From Acidobacteriota bacterium (lineage in GTDB: Bacteria; Acidobacteriota; Thermoanaerobaculia; Multivoradales; Multivoraceae): 64,000 nt of DNA. Of the stretch, positions 10,352-18,869 are shown in pieces. Position numbers and translations under genes: made by a program. The notes beneath the pieces are model-generated. The model was given only the letters and a program-made list of their open reading frames with translations. It was not told where the DNA came from and did not search any database. The first letter of the stretch is position 1. Every line of letters begins with the position of its first letter. Location: positions 67,514-131,513 of the forward strand of contig JAJCXN010000003.1 in NCBI GenBank assembly GCA_029263415.1, written 5' to 3'.

Positions 10352-11362
10352 TCAGAAGAGGTCGCCGTCACCCTTTGTGTAGTACAGATGCTCTTGAAAC
10401 CGGTGCATCAAGTTCTGTTCCACGAACGGCTTGAAGATAAGCCCGAGGTCTTGCGGTTCCGGCTGCGACTGGAAACCCAACTCACGGAGCGTTTGATCCC
10501 ACCATTGTGGCCGGGGTGGGAACCAAGCCTCTACCTTTCTTTCGCTCCCGCGTGCGTGTTGCTCGCGAACGTGCGCCAACAGTGTTGCTGGACCATCGGG
10601 AAAAAGGCGGTCGAATAGAGCGTCACCCCAAGACAGTGATTCGCCCTGGTCGCGAAAAACACTCCAGCCAGCCAGGCTAGTTCCGTCGAAGACGCCGTAC
10701 ATCAAGTAGTCGACGTCCGGGCGATCGAAATAGCGCCACTGAAGGGAATTCCTCTTTCTCTCGGCCAAGAACTTGTAGTCGTTCGCTACCTTCGAGAAGA
10801 GCAGATCCCATCGATCATCGAGCTCCTTGATGCGGATGACCCTGAGAGGGCTGTCAGCCACCGCTCTACTCGGTGCAGTGAGTACGCGATATGGAGCCGC
10901 TTCGAGGAACCGACTCCCTGGCACCGACCGCTTGTAGTAGCGCTGAATCTTGCCGGTGTTGAATCCGTAGTTGAAACCGACCACACCGTCACAATAGTGA
11001 GTGAAGTGATGACGCGTGATGCGTGCCAGTAGGCTCGAGTCTCCGATTCCCACCCGGCGGGCCGGTTTCGAGGTCATGGTGTCGCCGATCTGAGAGGCAA
11101 GTACGATCTTGGGCTCGGGGGTGGCGACTTCGTGGAACCGGCTGGAGTAGGAACCGTAGTGAGCCCCGAGTTTGCCGTCGCTGGAGAAAGCGAGGCTAAT
11201 CGCGCCTTTGCCGGTGGGATTGTGAAGGTACTTCCACTCCCAGTCGCCAAGCGAACGTCGATGATGAAACGACGTTTCAAACAGTTCAAGGATCGCGGTC
11301 TGATCGCCGTCTTCGAAGGAACGAATGAGCCAATCGGATGCCCCTTCCTTACGCGATCTCAT
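10352..11362 (-). CDS. GNAT-like N-acetyltransferase
   Basis: The 336-residue protein begins with the layout of GNAT enzymes found in polysaccharide clusters: IRSFEDGDQ at the N-terminus, FHHRRSLGDWEWKYLHNP, then GKLGAHYGSYSSR. The RDYGVGNSS-like segment RVGIGDSSL and a second half with LAERKRNSLQWRYFDRP match tandem GNAT-type folds. It probably transfers an acyl group to an amino sugar or surface-glycan precursor; the substrate is not visible. Its ATG overlaps the TGA of the upstream glycosyltransferase by four bases (ATGA, 11359-11362), so the two are translationally coupled and likely act on the same glycan. Cytoplasmic; no signal peptide or membrane segment. Confidence 0.8.
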   Translation of the reverse strand: MRSRKEGASDWLIRSFEDGDQTAILELFETSFHHRRSLGDWEWKYLHNPTGKGAISLAFSSDGKLGAHYGSYSSRFHEVATPEPKIVLASQIGDTMTSKPARRVGIGDSSLLARITRHHFTHYCDGVVGFNYGFNTGKIQRYYKRSVPGSRFLEAAPYRVLTAPSRAVADSPLRVIRIKELDDRWDLLFSKVANDYKFLAERKRNSLQWRYFDRPDVDYLMYGVFDGTSLAGWSVFRDQGESLSWGDALFDRLFPDGPATLLAHVREQHARGSERKVEAWFPPRPQWWDQTLRELGFQSQPEPQDLGLIFKPFVEQNLMHRFQEHLYYTKGDGDLF

Positions 11363-12549
11363 TGGTGGCTTGTCCGGGTTGCCTCGTGCGGTTTTGACTC
11401 GTGATTCGAGGGACGAACGAAAGAGTAGAGGCCCAGCTCTCGTCCGCGCCGGCTAAGCAATCGTATGAAGTAGGTGCCAGGAGCCAAGTGATCCCAGATC
11501 TGCTCCGGGAGGTTCCACGAGCCGGTCGTCGTCGGACCAAGCGCTTCGGCCGCGGCAGGGAACCCCAAAGGTGTCGCTGAGATTTCCAGCCATGTCGGTT
11601 CGCTGCGTAGACCGGGTAACGTCAGCGACGGCTGGTCCAGGCTTTCGGCTCCACTGTCAACGGGTGCCGGCCGTTCCGGCAGCAGTGCGAGCAATCGGGC
11701 AAAGCTCACGCCGTAGTGTCGGTTTTCGAATCGGTTCTTCGACTGTTCGAACCAGGCTCTGGTGGCCGGCTCGGTGGCGGCACTTTGGTTGTAGAGGTGC
11801 ACTGCTTCCGCTTGCGGAACATGCACAGCTAAGAGGCCCCGCGCCTTCAGCCGAAGGAGCCAGTCGTTCTCTTCGAAGTACAACCGGAATCCCTCGTCGA
11901 ACCAGCCAGCCTTCGCCAAGGCGTCGCGACGGATCGCAAGCAAGGCGCCGCTCAAGTCGAAGGATCGAAACGGCCTGTCAGCGAGCCACTGAAGTCGCGC
12001 ATGGTTGCGCCAGTTTCTGCGCGCGGACCATGCCGGAAACTTGCCAAGGGTCGCCGCTCTCCTTGTCACCTCGGCCCAGCGGGAGCGCTGCTCGGTCGGT
12101 GGCAGAAGAAATCGTTTTTCAGCGTCCCAGTAGAAGCGAGGACCGGCCGCTTCGGCTCTTTGCAGGGCCGTCACGAGGTGGAGAATGCAGCCCGGCAGCA
12201 CCAAAACGTCGGGATTCATCAGAAGGATTCGGTCTGCACTGGTTGCTCGGGCGCCGAGATTGAGAGCGGCTGCGTAACCCAGGTTACCTTCTGGCGCCAC
12301 GACGCGTACTGGAAGCTGCCCAATGATCCGCCGGTCCGCCTCGTCGCTGCCGTTGTCGACGACGACCACTTCTACCGACAGGCCGGAGTTGGTCGTGTCC
12401 TCCATGATGCGCTCGACCGCCTGAGCCAACATCCCCCCGGCATGGTAGTGAACGATGATGATCGCGAGTTGAGGTGTCAGATCTTGGTTTCTCTTAGAAG
12501 CACTCTTAATGATCGGTCGCGGTAGGGAACTAGAGTGTGATGCCACCAT
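11359..12549 (-). CDS. family 2 glycosyltransferase
   Basis: GT2 signatures are clear in the first 150 residues: LAIIIVHYHAG, then EVVVVDNGSDEAD, GNLGYAAALNLG and the DxD-equivalent LMNPDVLVLPG. FDLSGALLAIRRDAL and FDEGFRLYFEENDWLLRL follow, as in rhamnosyl/N-acetylglucosaminyl transferases of the WcaA/RfbF type. The last 100 residues are a separate beta-rich extension with no obvious match. The enzyme is predicted to be cytoplasmic and to add a sugar to a lipid-linked surface-glycan intermediate. It overlaps the following GNAT gene by 4 bp, forming a two-gene operon without other glycan genes nearby. Start at ATG 12549; a later start near residue 25 (LTPQLAIII) cannot be excluded. Confidence 0.9.
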   Translation of the reverse strand: MVASHSSSLPRPIIKSASKRNQDLTPQLAIIIVHYHAGGMLAQAVERIMEDTTNSGLSVEVVVVDNGSDEADRRIIGQLPVRVVAPEGNLGYAAALNLGARATSADRILLMNPDVLVLPGCILHLVTALQRAEAAGPRFYWDAEKRFLLPPTEQRSRWAEVTRRAATLGKFPAWSARRNWRNHARLQWLADRPFRSFDLSGALLAIRRDALAKAGWFDEGFRLYFEENDWLLRLKARGLLAVHVPQAEAVHLYNQSAATEPATRAWFEQSKNRFENRHYGVSFARLLALLPERPAPVDSGAESLDQPSLTLPGLRSEPTWLEISATPLGFPAAAEALGPTTTGSWNLPEQIWDHLAPGTYFIRLLSRRGRELGLYSFVRPSNHESKPHEATRTSHQ

Positions 12550-12591
12550 CCGAGCGGCAGAAAGCCGAAGACGCCGTATTTTGCCTGACCT

Positions 12592-13140
12592 TCACCAGAA
12601 GGATCGATCCATCCGGGACGCGTGGTGCAAGACTATCGAGTCTTTACGCGAGCGTGTCGTTGAGCTCCGGAGCCAGGCTAGTACCGAGGCCATGGCCTCT
12701 CTGAAGCAGACGACCAGCGCAATGACCGACACCAACAGCAGGGCCATGAATACGGTCGCGTAGGCAACGATGTCCGCAGACCCAACGCGGCCCATCATGA
12801 CTCCGGCAAACAGAACGTGGAACAGCAAGCCATAGAGCCCCAGGGTGCTCGCTGCGATCTTTGCACTGAGCGATTGGCGAAACAGCGGCCCTGCGGCTAA
12901 CAGACCGAAGACCGCGTACATCCAGAATCCTAGGTAATCGAACGACGTAAACAAGGTAAACGGGACGCTGACGTTTAAGAGCTGGAGTAGCTGCTCGGCC
13001 ACCGCGCTGTGGGCTGAGGCAGTTGCGGATTGCGACACCATCTGAGGAATCGACCAAATGGCGATGAACTTGGGAATGATGAACGCGACAAGTGAGACCA
13101 GTAGCGCCGTTCCGGCGACGAAGGCTCGTAGCGGGTGCGA
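12592..13140 (-). pseudogene. 5'-truncated multi-pass membrane protein gene
   Basis: The frame encodes four hydrophobic segments (for example LLVSLVAFIIPKFIAIW, FWMYAVFGLLAAG, GLYGLLFHVLFAG, FMALLLVSVIALVV). It stays coding-like upstream of the only ATG (13041) through a complete transmembrane helix to about 13140, where it meets a TGA (13141-13143). No ATG, GTG or TTG precedes that first helix, so the natural N-terminus is missing. Exactly at this point the sequence turns into the C-terminal coding region of an unrelated amine oxidase on the other strand. The simplest reading is a gene cut by a deletion or rearrangement. A shortened protein from ATG 13041 is possible. I cannot name the family. 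Confidence 0.6.
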
Positions 13141-13352
13141 TCACCGTCAATCGCTGGCCACACGGATACGCATACTTCCACATGATGCTCGACGAGGGAG
13201 AGTGGCCCAACGGGGAGAAGCCGCACGAAGTGGGACGCGCACAGTTCGGACGGATCTCCATCGCCAACTCGGACGCCGAGGCACGTCCTTACATGGACGC
13301 TGCCATCGAGGCCGGATGGCGAGCCGTGACCGAACAAACGCTGAGCTGGTAG
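13134..13352 (+). pseudogene. 3' remnant of a FAD-dependent amine oxidase (spermidine-dehydrogenase-like)
   Basis: Seventy-three codons ending in TAG match the extreme C-terminus of flavin amine oxidases of the spermidine dehydrogenase type. The landmarks are AITVNRWPHGYAY, then VGRAQFGRISIANSDA, then AAIEAGWRAV, the conserved FAD-binding and substrate-side segment. The N-terminal about 500 residues (Rossmann GxGxxG and the rest) are absent. Upstream codons in this frame are just the reverse strand of a membrane-protein gene. It therefore cannot make a functional enzyme. The breakpoint falls within about 13134-13140. Confidence 0.75.
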
Positions 13353-13676
13353 TCCCGAGACGACGACGTTGGTGCCGGCTTGCTGTTGCCGCGAAGCAAA
13401 TGTCGTTCGATAGCGAGCGATCGGCAGGCGAGTTCTACAAATCGCAAACCAGAGGTAAAACCAAACGGGCCTCCGAGGTCAGCTCGACCTCGGGTGCTTC
13501 TCCGCGCCGCCTTAACGATCGTGTCTCAGACCTTGCGCCAAACGCAGTCCGATGGCAACCCGTTTGAACCGCCCTGACGGTTTCGCGATCCTTTCCCCCA
13601 AAGGTGCCGTGATGCTCGCTAGTACAGCCCTCACCCTACTGTCTGCCACGCCGCTCACGCACCTTTCGCACCCAAA
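13353..13676. other. gene-free interval
   Basis: These 324 bases lie between the amine-oxidase remnant and the convergent end of the sulfatase gene. I see no supportable coding frame, RNA gene or clear terminator hairpin. Confidence 0.4.
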
Positions 13677-16442
13677 TCAACCACTCTCTGCGGGAAGAGA
13701 ATGAACTCTTTCTCGCACTTCGTCGGCCTTTGGATGCTCAGGCGAGTACCGTAGTAGGGCGTTCCAGTGGCGCTTCGCAAGCGTCGGATCAGACAGCGGA
13801 CCAGCGTAGAGATCACCCAGAACCAAATGAGCGTCAGCATGATTGGGAATTCGTTCTAGAACTTGAGCGAACGAAGCCGCAGCCGCCGCAGGATCGCCCA
13901 CTTTCTGCAGAAGAATGCCCATATTGAAGTGGGCTGGCCAATAGTTCTGATCAAGTGCTAGAGCGCGCTCATAGCCCTGTCGACTCTCCTTGAGATCGCC
14001 TTGTTGCTCGCGGGCAACTGCCAGGTTGTTCCACGCTTCCACGATGGAGTCGTTGATCTCGAGAGCCTTTCGAGAATGAAATTCAGCGGCGCGCCACTCC
14101 GCTCGATCTACCGCAATCGCCGCCAGGTTGTTGTGTGCGTCGGCCTGAAGCGGAAAGTCCACAAGTAGCTCTTGGAGTTGGGTTCGGGCTAGTTGTGTAC
14201 GACCCGAGCGGTACAGTGCGATCGCTGCGTTGTTCCGAGCGCCGGGGTGCTTGGGCCTGACGGCGAGCACCTTGTCGTACTCCTTTTGTGCCTCTTCAAA
14301 GCGGCCGCTTTCGGCTAATACCCCACCAAGTGCGACATGCAGATCCGGTTGAAAACGCTCGGCGAGGCGGAGCGCCTCTCGCAGGTGTGGTTCGGCTTCA
14401 GCCTGTTGACCGGTTCGAGCCAGGAGTCGTCCCAGGTTCGAATGAAGGTCGACATCGTCTGATCGACGTTGAAGACCGGTTCGATAGCTTTGAATCGCAG
14501 CTTCCGACCGACCAGTGCGCTCCTGGACCTGCCCGAGCAGAACCCACGACAGTGCCAGAAACGGATCCCTCTCAGCGGCTAGCTGGAGTCGTTCCTCAGC
14601 CTCGGCCAGCTTCCCCGCTGGCATCTCTACTGTGCGTGCATACAAGGCGTTCAGCCGAGGGTGGTCCGGTTGATCTTCGAGCCCCAACCCCAAGACCGCT
14701 CCCGCCTCTTGCGAGCGGTTGAGACGCATCAAGAGCCCCGACTTCATCGCTAGCCCATCTGGATTCTTGGGATCTCGGCCTAGAGCAACGTCGACAAGCT
14801 CCAACGCCTTGCCCGGCTCGCCTCGCAAGACCTCCAACCGAGCAAGAATCATGTAGAGGCGATCGTAGTCAGGATCCAGTTCGAGCGCCCGCTCGGTGAG
14901 GCTGACGGCCTCGTCAACCTCGCCTTGACGCTCAACGGCGGTAATCAAGTCGATCAACCCCGCCAAGTTGTTGGGATCGCGTCGCAAGACAGTCCGGAAC
15001 TGCTGTTCCGCCTGTTCGAAGAAACTATTGTCGAGAAGAGCCCGTCCTTGCTCAAGAGCGACGTGCAGGTCGACCAAATCCTTAGGATCCGGCGCATCTC
15101 GATTGGAGCCGCCGTCATCGCGACTTCTACTTCCGACCGAAAGATAGCCGAGACTGCGCAGCTGTTCCGCCGCCTCGCTGTCGAGAACGATCGTTGCCTC
15201 CGCTTCCGGGTCTTCGACTTGACTGAGAAGTGCATCTAGATCCCGTTTGAGGTCGTGCGCCTTTCCTGGCTGAGAGGCGTGCACGTTGGTAAGTTCGCGC
15301 GGGTCTTTACGCAGGTTGTAGAGCTCTGGCTTGGGGGCATCTATGTACTTCCAGGAACCTCGACGAAGAGCCCTCAGCTTGGCCCACCCGTAGGTGTAAT
15401 ACGGAAGGTATGTCTCTGAGTAGTACGCCGGAGGATTCACAGCACTTGCGCCTTCGATCAACGGCGCAAGACTCCTTCCTGACACCGCCGTCTCGCTGCG
15501 GACCTCCAACAGGTCAAGAACCGTCGGCATGAGGTCTACCTGACTCACCGGGTCCGCCACTCGAACCCCGGCAGGACCACCAGGTACTCTCATGATCCAG
15601 GGCACATGCAAAGTTGAGTCGTAGGCCAGCAGTGCGTGAGTTCTCTCACCATGCTCACCCAAGCTCTCACCGTGGTCGCCGATGACCATCGTCAGAGCGC
15701 CGGTCTTGGGGTTGCCGATATCGAGCATTGGGTGTCTGAAGAGCCGGCCCATCTGCGCATCCATGTAGGCGATCTCTCCGTCATACAAGCGTTCGCGGTA
15801 CTGATCGCGATACGGCGCCGGAGGTGAATAGGGTGCATGCGGGTCGTAAAAGTGAACCCACAGAAAGAAGTTCTCATCTTCTTCGAGCGTATCGAGCCAG
15901 GCATGGGCCGAGTCGACCACAGCTTCAGCGGGACGATCGGCAACAGCTCGCGGGGTTCGGTCGCGGCCGGTCGAGAGGTCATCGTCGTAGACCTCAAACC
16001 CTTGGTCGAGGTCGTATCTGCCGTCAAGCACAGCCGCTGAAACAAACGCACCCGTGCGAAAGCCCTCACGGCCCAGGTGCTCTGCAAGCGTAGTCACGTC
16101 TTGCGGCACGTACTGTAGTCCGTTGTTGCGCACACCATGCTCAAACGGGTACTGCCCGGTCAGGATAGAGGTGTGGGCCGGGAGAGTGATCGGGGCTACG
16201 GAATAGGCGTGGTCAAAGACAATTCCGTTGTCTGCAAGCTGTTGAAGGTTCGGCGTCAGCGCTGGGTCTGCTCCCCAAGGAGACAGGTGATCGGCGCGAG
16301 TCGTATCGAACGTGACCAGCAGCAGGGGGCGCTTGCCCGAGGGGATCGGGCGGGACGCAACTGCTCCCCCTGGCCCAGAGGGTCTAAGCAAAACGAAGAC
16401 AGTAATTGCGGCCGCAAACACCAGCAAAGTGATCGCGGTCAA
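13677..16442 (-). CDS. membrane-anchored sulfatase-fold hydrolase fused to TPR repeats
   Basis: A 921-residue fusion. Residues 1-20 form an N-terminal membrane anchor. Residues 38-420 form an alkaline-phosphatase/sulfatase domain (PF00884): LLLVTFDTTRADHL (metal Asp), THALL and VIGDHGESLGEHG. Residues about 450-910 hold roughly a dozen TPR units. At the catalytic position the sequence is APITLPAHTSILTG, so Thr86 replaces the Cys/Ser converted to formylglycine in true sulfatases, and His90 replaces the Arg of CxPxR. That suggests a Thr-nucleophile phospho- or phosphoglycerol-transferase-like chemistry rather than sulfate hydrolysis. The start is a TTG at 16442 directly before the anchor; no ATG exists upstream before a TAA, and the best AAGGAG is distant. 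Domain call is secure; substrate unknown. Confidence 0.88.
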   Translation of the reverse strand: MTAITLLVFAAAITVFVLLRPSGPGGAVASRPIPSGKRPLLLVTFDTTRADHLSPWGADPALTPNLQQLADNGIVFDHAYSVAPITLPAHTSILTGQYPFEHGVRNNGLQYVPQDVTTLAEHLGREGFRTGAFVSAAVLDGRYDLDQGFEVYDDDLSTGRDRTPRAVADRPAEAVVDSAHAWLDTLEEDENFFLWVHFYDPHAPYSPPAPYRDQYRERLYDGEIAYMDAQMGRLFRHPMLDIGNPKTGALTMVIGDHGESLGEHGERTHALLAYDSTLHVPWIMRVPGGPAGVRVADPVSQVDLMPTVLDLLEVRSETAVSGRSLAPLIEGASAVNPPAYYSETYLPYYTYGWAKLRALRRGSWKYIDAPKPELYNLRKDPRELTNVHASQPGKAHDLKRDLDALLSQVEDPEAEATIVLDSEAAEQLRSLGYLSVGSRSRDDGGSNRDAPDPKDLVDLHVALEQGRALLDNSFFEQAEQQFRTVLRRDPNNLAGLIDLITAVERQGEVDEAVSLTERALELDPDYDRLYMILARLEVLRGEPGKALELVDVALGRDPKNPDGLAMKSGLLMRLNRSQEAGAVLGLGLEDQPDHPRLNALYARTVEMPAGKLAEAEERLQLAAERDPFLALSWVLLGQVQERTGRSEAAIQSYRTGLQRRSDDVDLHSNLGRLLARTGQQAEAEPHLREALRLAERFQPDLHVALGGVLAESGRFEEAQKEYDKVLAVRPKHPGARNNAAIALYRSGRTQLARTQLQELLVDFPLQADAHNNLAAIAVDRAEWRAAEFHSRKALEINDSIVEAWNNLAVAREQQGDLKESRQGYERALALDQNYWPAHFNMGILLQKVGDPAAAAASFAQVLERIPNHADAHLVLGDLYAGPLSDPTLAKRHWNALLRYSPEHPKADEVRERVHSLPAESG

Positions 16443-16599
16443 GTGGCGAGTAGTGACTTGAGACTCCTTCTTGAGAGTCCTACTCGAACGGGGTGGCCGC
16501 TGCGGGTAGGAGAGCAGATCTTACATGAGCTACTATCACGCCTTGCGAGGCCATCCGGCACACTTCGCGGAGGATTTGAACCATGTTTGAGGTAGATAG

Positions 16600-17124
16600 T
16601 TGAAGTTGACGAGACCCATTCTGATCGTCGTCGGACTAGCGCTAGCGGTAGCCCTCGGCGCAAACCTTCCGTCGAAGCCGAAGCAGCGAGAGCGCCTTGT
16701 GGTGAACCCGTTGCCCTCGATCAACGTGCAGGATCGGATCTGGTGGAAGCAGACCGAAAAGATTGACAAGCTTTCGCTCACCCCGCAACAGCGAGAGGAA
16801 ATGGACTCGCTCTTGCAGCGTTTTCTGACGTTTCAGCCCGACCCTGGAGGTCGTCTGGGTGCAAGAGAGAGCTTTGTCAATGCCTTGAAGGAGGGCGACT
16901 GGGACGGAGCACGCGCGGGCGCCGAGAGCCTAGCTGGTTTCTCTGCCGGCCCTATTCAGCGCACCGGTGAACTAATGATTGGCGCGATTAGGGTCCTGAC
17001 GCCCGAGCAGCGCGACGCTCTGGTTGAACACTTCCCGGAGCTCTTGGAGCGGCAATGGGTCCGTCAACCTAGAGGCCGCCGCACACCCGCAGTCGAGGTG
17101 AGCCAACCTGCACAAGAGCCGTGA
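16600..17124 (+). CDS. periplasmic Spy/CpxP-like LTxxQ-repeat protein
   Basis: A 174-residue protein with a short N-terminal hydrophobic anchor or signal (PILIVVGLALAVALGA) and two LTxxQ-type motifs: LSLTPQQREEMDSL near residue 60 and VLTPEQRDALVEHFPELL near 130. This pattern is known from the helical, cradle-shaped Spy/CpxP/heavy-metal-sensor family of periplasmic chaperones. A role in envelope stress is inference. The start is TTG 16600, supported by GAGG at 16589-16592 seven bases upstream. It is divergent from the sulfatase-TPR gene (158 bp between starts), so the two could share regulation. It converges on the TPR lipoprotein gene. Confidence 0.65.
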   Translation: MKLTRPILIVVGLALAVALGANLPSKPKQRERLVVNPLPSINVQDRIWWKQTEKIDKLSLTPQQREEMDSLLQRFLTFQPDPGGRLGARESFVNALKEGDWDGARAGAESLAGFSAGPIQRTGELMIGAIRVLTPEQRDALVEHFPELLERQWVRQPRGRRTPAVEVSQPAQEP

Positions 17125-17186
17125 TTACGAAAGCGGACACAAGCACCCGCGAGAACCCGAATCGATCAATCCGCGCAGCTTTGCGG

Positions 17187-18869
17187 CTAGCTGGAGTCCG
17201 CGACGAACACGCTGAAAGCCTCGGGATCCACAAAAACGGAGCCGAGGGATCCTTCGGGTGGGATCGAATTGCGCTCGGGCTGCGCGTTTTGAAAGAGCAA
17301 CAGTCGATTCCGAGCCGTCGGAACAAGGTCCTGGCGCCCAGCACGTTCGATTGCCGCCAGGATCACGCGTTGGCCGGCCGCCGCACCGCGATAGTCGCCG
17401 ATCTCAGCTCGGGCCATTGTCACAACCTCGGCAGCATCGAGACTCGGAGTTTGCAAGAACGCTCCGCTCGCCAGTGACAAGGCGCGATCGCCATCTCTGA
17501 CCGAGGCCTGCGGAGCCGTGCACAGAAGGCGAGCGAGTAGAAGGGTGAGTGCCCGGTCCCCTTCGACGGTCCGGATGTCCTCCTCAAGGTCCTGCCGGGC
17601 GGTGTCGTGCCTGCCGAGGCGTATCAACACCGTGGCGCTGGCGGCTGCTAAACGAGCCGTCAGGCTGACGGTCCGCGCCTCACTCAACAATACCGATGCG
17701 CCCGCCAGATCCCCAGCTTCTCGGAGCAGATCTCCAAGGCCCATCAGTGCAGCCGGAGAAGAGGGAGCGACCCTCAGTGCACGACGGAACTGCGCTTCCG
17801 CTTCTTGGGTTCTGCCCTCTGCTAGGAGACGTCGAGCGACGACACTCAGCACGCGTGCATTCTCAGGAAACAGTTCCGCAGCCGCCATCGCCGATCGAAG
17901 GGCATCCTCTGGCCGACCGAGCGCGTGCAACGAGCGAATCACGCCGAGATGAGCTGTGGCCGAGCTGGAATCATCGTTGGCCGCCTTGAGAAAGTTCGCG
18001 AGTGCCTGTTGATGACGGCCCGCCTGACTTGCAGCCCGCGCTCTTCGCAGGTGGCTTTGTGGTCCAAGATCAAGCGTTCGAAGTTCGTCAACGAACGGGT
18101 CTTGCATGGCCAGCTCACCTTGCCGTGTGTCGGGAACTGATGTCGCGAGGAAGGCAGCTGCACGCCTCATTTCGCCGAGTTCTCGCAGGGTACTTCCAAG
18201 CGCATAGCGAACCAGATCTGAATCGGGTCTCTCCAGCAGCGCGAGCTCTAGTAATTGCAAGGCAGCGGTTGGATCTGAGAGTTCGCGTTTGGCCTGCGCT
18301 AACCCCAACTTCGCCCGAGTGGCTTCGGGCTGGAGCTCAAGGGCTTGCTCGAAACGAGTGCCGGCGCTCTCGACCTGACCTGTCGCGAGCTCTATCTCGC
18401 CAAGACGAACCAGGGTAGGAACGTCACTGGGCAACAAGTCGAGCACTTTCAAGAAGTACCGCTTTGCCTCCTCGCCTCTGCCATCCGTACTTGCCGTCAT
18501 CCCGAGGTAGTAGAGCCATCGCGGTTCAGTTGGGGCCAGCAAGTGGGCGTTCAGGTACGCTGTTGAAGCAGCATCCTTCAGGGAGTAAGCGTGGTACCAA
18601 AGCCCTAGTTCACCATAGGCTTGGGCTAGCTCCGCAGGCGGTTTCTTTGCGCCAAGACCCTCTTCAACGTACCCTCGACGCTCCCGGTACTGCCCTTGGA
18701 TGAGCGAACTCATCTGGTCCAAGTCTGTGGGCTCTGGGACTATTCTGAGAGCTGGCGGCGCGCAGCTGAGCGCGAGCGCGGCAATACAAACGATGCCGCC
18801 GCGCCCAAAGTTGAACGCTATCTTCAAAAGTTCCAGCCGTTCGCCCCTTCGTCGTTCATCGTTCAACAA
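17187..18869 (-). CDS. TPR-repeat (probable lipo)protein paired with CRTAC1-like gene
   Basis: The 560-residue protein has a hydrophobic N-terminal segment ending LALSCAPP, a degenerate lipobox with Cys36. Continuous TPR-like helical repeats run from about residue 80 to 500, with the typical W/LG/Y...A...F/P spacing (for example EAKRYFLKVLDLLPSDVPTL). It probably scaffolds other proteins at the periplasmic face of a membrane. Its TTG start at 18869 lies 14 bp inside the end of the upstream CRTAC1-like gene, so the pair is co-transcribed and likely co-translated. ASPIC/UnbV and TPR genes are commonly adjacent or fused in Acidobacteria, which supports a joint, still uncharacterised, function. 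The TTG start is inferred; no ATG is available before the signal segment. Confidence 0.82.
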   Translation of the reverse strand: MLNDERRRGERLELLKIAFNFGRGGIVCIAALALSCAPPALRIVPEPTDLDQMSSLIQGQYRERRGYVEEGLGAKKPPAELAQAYGELGLWYHAYSLKDAASTAYLNAHLLAPTEPRWLYYLGMTASTDGRGEEAKRYFLKVLDLLPSDVPTLVRLGEIELATGQVESAGTRFEQALELQPEATRAKLGLAQAKRELSDPTAALQLLELALLERPDSDLVRYALGSTLRELGEMRRAAAFLATSVPDTRQGELAMQDPFVDELRTLDLGPQSHLRRARAASQAGRHQQALANFLKAANDDSSSATAHLGVIRSLHALGRPEDALRSAMAAAELFPENARVLSVVARRLLAEGRTQEAEAQFRRALRVAPSSPAALMGLGDLLREAGDLAGASVLLSEARTVSLTARLAAASATVLIRLGRHDTARQDLEEDIRTVEGDRALTLLLARLLCTAPQASVRDGDRALSLASGAFLQTPSLDAAEVVTMARAEIGDYRGAAAGQRVILAAIERAGRQDLVPTARNRLLLFQNAQPERNSIPPEGSLGSVFVDPEAFSVFVADSS

